The position numbers and the translations under genes are program-made. The notes beneath the pieces are model-generated. The model did no database searches, was not told the origin of the DNA, and was given only the letters and a program-made list of their open reading frames with translations. 64,000 nucleotides of DNA from Prosthecobacter fusiformis (lineage in GTDB: Bacteria; Verrucomicrobiota; Verrucomicrobiia; Verrucomicrobiales; Verrucomicrobiaceae): positions 496,001-560,000 of the forward strand of contig NZ_SOCA01000001.1 of the NCBI RefSeq assembly GCF_004364345.1, written 5' to 3'. This document shows, one piece after another, positions 59,151-64,000 of this stretch (its first letter is position 1; every line of letters begins with the position of its first letter).

Positions 59151-60587
59151 TTAAGGCAGACTCACCTCAAAACATGCCCCCTGACCAGGGCTGCTCGTGA
59201 CCTGAATGCTGCCGCCATGATTTTCCACGATGGCTTTGGCAATGGCCAAGCCCAAACCTGTGTGACCGGAGCTACCCGTGCGGGCCTGGTCGGCACGGTA
59301 AAAGCGTTCGAAGATATGAGGTAGATCAGCGGCAGCAATGCCAGGGCCATCATCACGAACCGTGAAGACAGCCTGCTGGTTTTGTGATGAGCATTCAACC
59401 GTCACATGACCTCCATACTGAAGAGCGTTCGTGACGAGGTTGCTAAGCAGGATCGATATGGACTCAGCATCGCACTTACAAGGGGTGGGAGAGAGTCTGG
59501 ATTCCAACCGCAATCCACGTTCTTGAGCCAGAGGCTGGAGATGGCCGATCACCTCTTGCAAAATCACAGCGAGATCACAGGACTGATACCGGGCTTGTGT
59601 TTCGTGATTCTCCTGGCGGGCGAGGAGGAGCAGAGCCTCGACCAACCGGCGCATGCGTTGAGCCGTCTCGCCGCAAGTTTGCAGGGCGTCGCGATATTCC
59701 TCAGGGGTGCGTTCCCGTTTCAGTATCCTTTGTGTCTCCGAGAGGAGGATGGTAATGGGCGTGCGCAGTTCATGCGAGGCATCGGCAGTAAACTGGCGCT
59801 GCCTTTCAAATGCCGCATGCAAACGCTCAAAGGTACGGTTCAGCACCTGGCTGAGCTGACCAAGTTCACTCGCCGTTTCGGTGATATCAATGCGCTCTTC
59901 AAGATTGCCTTCCGCGATGCGTGACGCCGTTTTGCTGATGGACTCAATGGGCCGTATCGCACGGCCGGAAAGCCACCAGCCGCCAATCAATCCGAAGAGC
60001 CACACGCCGAGGCCGACCGCCAGATGCAGCCACGCCATGCCCTGCATTTCATGCAATTCCGGTGTGATGTCACGTCCCACCACGATCTTCAACCCGTGCA
60101 CGGTGCTGCGCAAATTTTCACGCCGGCTGTCCACGCCCCGAGCCTCCTCGACCACGTCGTTTTCAGGAATCGGCAGGAATCTCATGTCCGAAGGGGCATT
60201 GTCCGATTGTAGGATGATTTTTCCATCTTTGTCCCGAATACTGAAGTAGGCGTAACCAGGCTCTTTGCCGTGAAATTGGGAAGCCATAACATCCGGCAGT
60301 TTCACTGGCTTTGTGGTGAGCTTCTGGACAAATTCCGCAAAGGACAAAAAGGGACGGTCTAACTTTGCAGCTGAATTGACCGTATCCACCGGAATGCCCT
60401 GGACCGCGTCCATGAGTGACCGGATCAGAGTGCGCTCCAAGCGGCTCAGTTCACGGTCAATCCGCTGGTTTTGGTTTTCCAGGGCGAAGTGATAAGCCGG
60501 CCCAACGGAGGCGGTCACGACAAGCAAAAGGAGCAGGCCATGCCAAGCCTGCAAACGCCAGCGAAGGGATTGAAAAAGCGTCTTCAT
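59151..60587 (-). CDS. Sensor histidine kinase
   Basis: 478 residues. Two membrane helices (about 17-33 and 185-208) flank a periplasmic sensor (34-184). A HAMP linker follows (RAIRPIESISKTASRIAEGN). The phosphorylated His is H272 in ADASHELRTPITI. The ATPase shows the N box LLSNLVTNALQYG, G1 RDDGPGI, and G2 GHTGLGLAIAK. It is cotranscribed with a response regulator and the ABC efflux genes, so I infer a sensor of a toxic or envelope-active compound that controls the pump. Confidence 0.93.
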   Translation of the reverse strand: MKTLFQSLRWRLQAWHGLLLLLVVTASVGPAYHFALENQNQRIDRELSRLERTLIRSLMDAVQGIPVDTVNSAAKLDRPFLSFAEFVQKLTTKPVKLPDVMASQFHGKEPGYAYFSIRDKDGKIILQSDNAPSDMRFLPIPENDVVEEARGVDSRRENLRSTVHGLKIVVGRDITPELHEMQGMAWLHLAVGLGVWLFGLIGGWWLSGRAIRPIESISKTASRIAEGNLEERIDITETASELGQLSQVLNRTFERLHAAFERQRQFTADASHELRTPITILLSETQRILKRERTPEEYRDALQTCGETAQRMRRLVEALLLLARQENHETQARYQSCDLAVILQEVIGHLQPLAQERGLRLESRLSPTPCKCDAESISILLSNLVTNALQYGGHVTVECSSQNQQAVFTVRDDGPGIAAADLPHIFERFYRADQARTGSSGHTGLGLAIAKAIVENHGGSIQVTSSPGQGACFEVSLP

Positions 60588-60591
60588 GATT

Positions 60592-61242
60592 TCAGGTCAT
60601 GCTGTAACCGTGGCCACGACGAGTCGTGATGACATCCGCCCCGAGCTTTTTACGCAGGTTGGAAACATGCACATCCAGCAGGTTCGACAGAGTGGCGTCA
60701 TCTTCGTCAAACAGGTGCTCGTAAAGAGTCGTGCGGCTGACCACCTCGCCCCGATGGATGGCCAAAAATTCTAACAAAGAGTATTCACGCGCCGTCAGAG
60801 CCACCTCCTGACCAGAGAGCAGGACCAGCTTGGCTACGGTATCTATGACAAGGCCACCGATATCCAACACAGGATGCGTCTGACCCGCCGCACGGCGGAT
60901 CAATGCACGCAAACGAGCCAAAAGTTCATCAATATCAAACGGCTTGGTGAGGTAATCGTCCGCGCCTTTATCGAGGCCTTTCACGCGATCCTGCACCGTG
61001 TCCTTGGCGGTAAGCATCAGGACTGGGGTTTTACAGGCTGGGCGAAGTCGCGCGAGCACCTCCCAGCCATTCAAGCGCGGCAGCATAACATCCAGCACGA
61101 TGGCGTCATAGCCGTCATTCCTCGCTTTAAAGAGACCGTCTTCACCATCTTCGGCGGTGTCCACCGCATAGTTTTCTTCGCGCAAAGTCGCCGCCAGACT
61201 GCGGAGCAGGTGCGGATCATCTTCAATGACGAGGATTCTCAT
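60592..61242 (-). CDS. OmpR/CusR-type response regulator
   Basis: 216 residues. MRILVIEDDPHLLRSLAATL begins the receiver domain. The phosphorylated Asp is in DAIVLDVMLPRLNGWE, and the switch residues T and K in MLTAKD and DDYLTKPF are present. The C-terminal winged helix has LTAREYSLLEFLAIHRGEVV and RGHGYSM. The ATG at 61242 is chosen over an upstream start because receivers begin with MRILVIEDD. The kinase gene starts four bases further on. Confidence 0.95.
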   Translation of the reverse strand: MRILVIEDDPHLLRSLAATLREENYAVDTAEDGEDGLFKARNDGYDAIVLDVMLPRLNGWEVLARLRPACKTPVLMLTAKDTVQDRVKGLDKGADDYLTKPFDIDELLARLRALIRRAAGQTHPVLDIGGLVIDTVAKLVLLSGQEVALTAREYSLLEFLAIHRGEVVSRTTLYEHLFDEDDATLSNLLDVHVSNLRKKLGADVITTRRGHGYSMT

Positions 61243-61249
61243 GAGGATG

Positions 61250-62458
61250 TTATTCGTGGCGCAGAGCCTCAATGGGATCAAGCCGTGCGGCACGCCGGGC
61301 GGGCGTATATCCAAAGATAATCCCAACAGCCGTGGAAAAGAAAAAGGCGATTACATTGATGCGCGTATCAAACAAGAATGGAACATCAATGAGCTGAGCC
61401 AGGGATACGCAGAGTCCCAGTGCCAAAGTGATGCCAATGACGCCACCGATGGAAGACAGGGTGACAGCCTCCACCAGGAACTGCAATAGGACCTCACGAG
61501 AACGGGCACCAATCGCTAAGCGGATGCCGATCTCACGTGTGCGTTCCGTGACCGAGACAAGCATGATATTCATGATGCCAATGCCACCCACCAGCAGGCT
61601 CACCCCCGCCACAGCAGCCAGGAGACTCGTCATCATTTGGGTAGAGGAACTCAATGTTTCGGCCAACTGACGCGTATCGCGAATGGAGAAATTATCGTTC
61701 TCATTTTGTTGCAGGGTGCGGCGCTGACGCATCAAAGAGGTAATGTCGTCGATGATAATATCCGCATCGGTCCCGTCCTCGGCAGAAATCATAATCTCAC
61801 GGACATCGTTGGAGGAAGTTCTGCCAATAAGCCGACGCTGCAGGGTCGTCAGTGGCACCACAATGGTGTCATCCTGGTCTCCGCCGAAGGATTGCCCCTT
61901 CGACACCAGAATGCCAACGACGGTGCATGAAGCTTTGCCCAGGCGCACCTTCTGTCCCAAGGCGTCTTGAGAACCAAACAGCTCTTTTTTGACCGTGGAT
62001 CCAATGACGCATACAGCCGCTCCAGTACGGTAATCTTGATCATTGAAAAAGCGCCCTTCAGCAATGCTCCACTTACTGATGGTGAAGTATTCAGGCGTCG
62101 TTCCAGTGATCTGGGTCGTGCGCGCATTCTGCAAATAGATGCTGCTGAGGGTTGAGGACATGAGGGGTGCCACGGCAGTAAGCCCTGTGATTTGAGTGCG
62201 AATGGCATCCGCATCCTTTTGCGTGAAGTTGGGGACTCCAGAGGAACGCGGTCCGAAACCGGTCCCTGGTCGTAACGTTAGCAAATTGCTGCCCAGATTG
62301 GAAATCTGGTTCTTCACCGCCTGGGTGGTGCCCTGGCCCAGAGTGACCATGGTGATGACGGCAGCGACACCTATAATGATGCCGAGCACAGTCAAAAAGG
62401 CACGGGTGAGATTTCGACGAATCTCGCGGAGAGCGATAGAAAAAGCGTTCCAGAGCAT
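61250..62458 (-). CDS. MacB-type ABC transporter permease
   Basis: 402 residues. Four membrane helices: one N-terminal (AFLTVLGIIIGVAAVITMV) and three C-terminal. Between them lies the large periplasmic MacB domain (about 45-270), with TLGQGTTQAVKNQISNLGSN and DQDYRTGAAVCVIGSTVKKE. VTERTREIGIRLAIGARS is the cytoplasmic coupling helix of the FtsX/MacB family. These pumps push antibiotics, heme or lipoproteins through a mechanotransmission step without a substrate channel in the membrane. It is separate from its ATPase, unlike E. coli MacB. Confidence 0.92.
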   Translation of the reverse strand: MLWNAFSIALREIRRNLTRAFLTVLGIIIGVAAVITMVTLGQGTTQAVKNQISNLGSNLLTLRPGTGFGPRSSGVPNFTQKDADAIRTQITGLTAVAPLMSSTLSSIYLQNARTTQITGTTPEYFTISKWSIAEGRFFNDQDYRTGAAVCVIGSTVKKELFGSQDALGQKVRLGKASCTVVGILVSKGQSFGGDQDDTIVVPLTTLQRRLIGRTSSNDVREIMISAEDGTDADIIIDDITSLMRQRRTLQQNENDNFSIRDTRQLAETLSSSTQMMTSLLAAVAGVSLLVGGIGIMNIMLVSVTERTREIGIRLAIGARSREVLLQFLVEAVTLSSIGGVIGITLALGLCVSLAQLIDVPFLFDTRINVIAFFFSTAVGIIFGYTPARRAARLDPIEALRHE

Positions 62459-62471
62459 GATCGTTTATTGG

Positions 62472-63176
62472 TTAGTCCCGCCGAATGTCTGATTCGATTT
62501 GGCCGTCTTTGACACGGACCGTCCTTTTGGCATAGGCAGCCACTTCATCTTCATGAGTGACCATGACCACGGTGATACCTCGGTCCTCATTGAGCCGCGT
62601 CAGCAGTTCCATGATTTCCTCGGTAGTGGTGGTATCGAGATTACCGGTAGGTTCATCGGCAAACAACGTGCTGGGTTGAGTCACCACTGCCCGGGCGATG
62701 GCCACACGCTGCTGCTGACCTCCAGAAAGTTCCGCAGGGGTGTTGCGCAATTTTGTGGGTAATCCCACTGAGGAGAGGGCTTCAACAGCCCGTTCACGCC
62801 GTTCTTTTTTGGAAATGCCACGATACAGCAGGGGCAGTTCGACATTCTCCAGAGCGCTCGTCCGTGCCAGAAGATTGAAGCCTTGGAAAATGAATCCCAA
62901 CGCATGACGGCGCAGCAAGGAGCGCTGCTCTGCATTCAATGTCTCCACAGCGATACCCTGATACAGATACTTCCCGGAAGAGGCTGTATCCAGACAGCCT
63001 AACAAATTCATCAACGTGGATTTACCGGAACCACTAGGCCCCATCACCGCGACAAACTCACCTTTGTTGATGGTCAGGTCCACACCTCGCAGAGCCTGAA
63101 AGGCCGCATCCCCATGGCCATACGTTTTGGTCAGACCATGCAGTGAGATCAATGATTTTGGAGATGCCTCTTTCAT
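62472..63176 (-). CDS. MacB/LolD-type ABC transporter ATPase
   Basis: 234 residues. Walker A is GPSGSGKST, the Q-loop FIFQGFNLL, the signature LSGGQQQRVAIARA, Walker B TLFADEP followed by TGNLD, and the switch His is in VTHEDEV. The family is the LolD/MacB/FtsE group. It drives the permease encoded 13 bases later. It overlaps the adaptor gene by four bases. Confidence 0.95.
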   Translation of the reverse strand: MKEASPKSLISLHGLTKTYGHGDAAFQALRGVDLTINKGEFVAVMGPSGSGKSTLMNLLGCLDTASSGKYLYQGIAVETLNAEQRSLLRRHALGFIFQGFNLLARTSALENVELPLLYRGISKKERRERAVEALSSVGLPTKLRNTPAELSGGQQQRVAIARAVVTQPSTLFADEPTGNLDTTTTEEIMELLTRLNEDRGITVVMVTHEDEVAAYAKRTVRVKDGQIESDIRRD

Positions 63177-64000
63177 GGTTTTGGAATGCTATTGGCCCGG
63201 GTGATAACAGCCATGCCTTCGCTCAGCTCTTCGCCCGAGATTTCGGTAAAGCGACCATCTGAAAGACCGACTGTGACAGGAACCGCCACAGGCTGTCCAT
63301 CGCGCAGGACCCATATCTGGGAGCGCCCAGATTTTCCTTTACTTGGCGCGGGGCCATCAGAATCACCGGGGGGACGAGGCCCACCGCTGCCAGAACGACG
63401 AGGACTAGGAATGAGGCTTTGCACAAAGGATTTCTTTTCGCCACCCCCCATGGCAGGGTGTGAAGATGAGACCGAAGGATCAAACCTCAGAGCAGCAGTC
63501 GGGACGATCAGTACATTCTCACTTTGCGCCACATGGATGTCGGCAGTGGCGGTCATCCCTGGACGCAGGCTGAGATCTTTGTTGGAGACTTCGAGCTCAG
63601 TTTCATAAGTCACCACATTGTCCGTCACGGCGGAGCCATATGAAACGCGAGTCACTTTGGCCGAATAAGTCCGCTCCGGCCAGGCATCCACGGTAAAGGT
63701 GGACTTTTGGTCCTTTGCCACACGTCCAATGTCAGCTTCAGCCACGGCCACTTTCAACTTCATGTGCTCCAGATTCTCGGCAATGACGAATAGCTCTGGG
63801 GCTGTGAAGCTGGCTGCCACGGTCTGCCCCGGTTCCAGGCTGCGTGTCAGCACGATGCCATCAATAGGAGAGCGCAGAACAGCATTTGCCTGGTCACTTT
63901 CATTGGCCTTCAACTCCGCTTCTGCCTGCTCGACTGAGGCTTTGGCACTGCCCAAATCTGCATTCGCACGCGCCACCGCAGCCGTGGCTGTCACCATATC
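63173..64000 (-). CDS. MacA-like periplasmic adaptor (runs off right edge)
   Basis: The open frame continues beyond the window, so only the C-terminal 275 or so residues are seen. The coiled-coil hairpin arm (SAKASVEQAEAELKANESDQ) is followed by the lipoyl half LRSPIDGIVLTRSLEPGQTV. A beta-barrel follows with LKVAVAEADIGRVA and SLRPGMTATADIHVAQSENV, and then LIVPTAALRF. A Ser/Gly/Pro-rich insert (SPRRSGSGGPRPPGDSDG) lies in the late part. The protein links the ABC pump to an outer-membrane TolC-like channel, whose gene is not beside it here. Confidence 0.9.
   Translation of the reverse strand, partial: DMVTATAAVARANADLGSAKASVEQAEAELKANESDQANAVLRSPIDGIVLTRSLEPGQTVAASFTAPELFVIAENLEHMKLKVAVAEADIGRVAKDQKSTFTVDAWPERTYSAKVTRVSYGSAVTDNVVTYETELEVSNKDLSLRPGMTATADIHVAQSENVLIVPTAALRFDPSVSSSHPAMGGGEKKSFVQSLIPSPRRSGSGGPRPPGDSDGPAPSKGKSGRSQIWVLRDGQPVAVPVTVGLSDGRFTEISGEELSEGMAVITRANSIPKP

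Noticed and set aside
1-64000. CRISPR arrays, tRNA, rRNA, insertion sequences, prophage
   Set aside because: No evenly spaced repeats, no cloverleaf-like sequence, no transposase or integrase and no phage structural gene could be seen on either strand.

Overview
The window looks like chromosomal DNA of a verrucomicrobial bacterium, probably near Prosthecobacter or Verrucomicrobium. This rests on an Amuc_1098-like type IV pilus secretin at the left edge, a DUF1501 Tat-exported protein, a neutral ceramidase-like protein, a Corynebacterium-type glycogen synthase and many secreted proteins without a recognisable family. The DNA is moderately GC-rich. Genes are tightly packed, lie on both strands in short operons, and mostly lack strong Shine-Dalgarno sites. 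I see no rRNA, tRNA, CRISPR array, transposase, integrase or phage gene.

Layout. 1-2.7 kb: partial secretin (minus) divergent from a secreted NlpC/P60-like protein. 2.7-6.5 kb: minus-strand run pssA, GT81 glycosyltransferase, GT4 glycogen/maltose-1-phosphate synthase, ridA. 6.6-8 kb: inactive rhodanese overlapping a protein usually labelled 3-methyladenine DNA glycosylase. 8-12 kb: proB, thiH-thiS, fhs. 12-15.3 kb: Tat metallophosphoesterase, a two-gene HNH module, nitroreductase, DUF456 protein, small lipoprotein. 15.5-18.5 kb: TonB-ExbB-ExbD and def. 18.6-21.6 kb: ceramidase and two unknown proteins. 21.7-26.3 kb: hom, membrane proteins, a flavin-dependent halogenase-like enzyme. 26.4-31.8 kb: trpC, then the translation and cell-wall group rpmE-prfA-prmC-murA, led by a Lon N-domain protein. 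32-34 kb: ECF sigma factor, one-TM protein and PDZ protein. 34-41.7 kb: Ldh-family dehydrogenase, uppS, lipoproteins, a glycosylhydrolase-like protein, an EEP-family lipoprotein and an outer-membrane efflux channel. 41.8-47.2 kb: PhoD-like phosphatase, 3-hydroxyisobutyrate dehydrogenase family protein, VOC protein, Nudix, unknown, hldD. 47.2-53.4 kb: structured intergenic region, MATE pump, a small conserved protein, OppBC-type permeases and a DUF255 thioredoxin-like protein. 53.5-59.1 kb: membrane-anchored cupredoxin, DUF1501, DUF1287, a DUF3445 heme N-demethylase-like protein and a serine hydrolase. 59.1-64 kb: histidine kinase, response regulator and a MacAB-type ABC efflux operon running off the right edge.

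Most of the window is housekeeping plus envelope biology. The items most worth checking are the structured, terminator-ending region before the MATE gene, the palindromic repeat read in frame inside the OppC-type permease, the HNH two-gene module, the halogenase-like flavoenzyme, the GT81/GT4 pair, and the rhodanese whose catalytic cysteine is aspartate. No complete new system is proven by the sequence alone.
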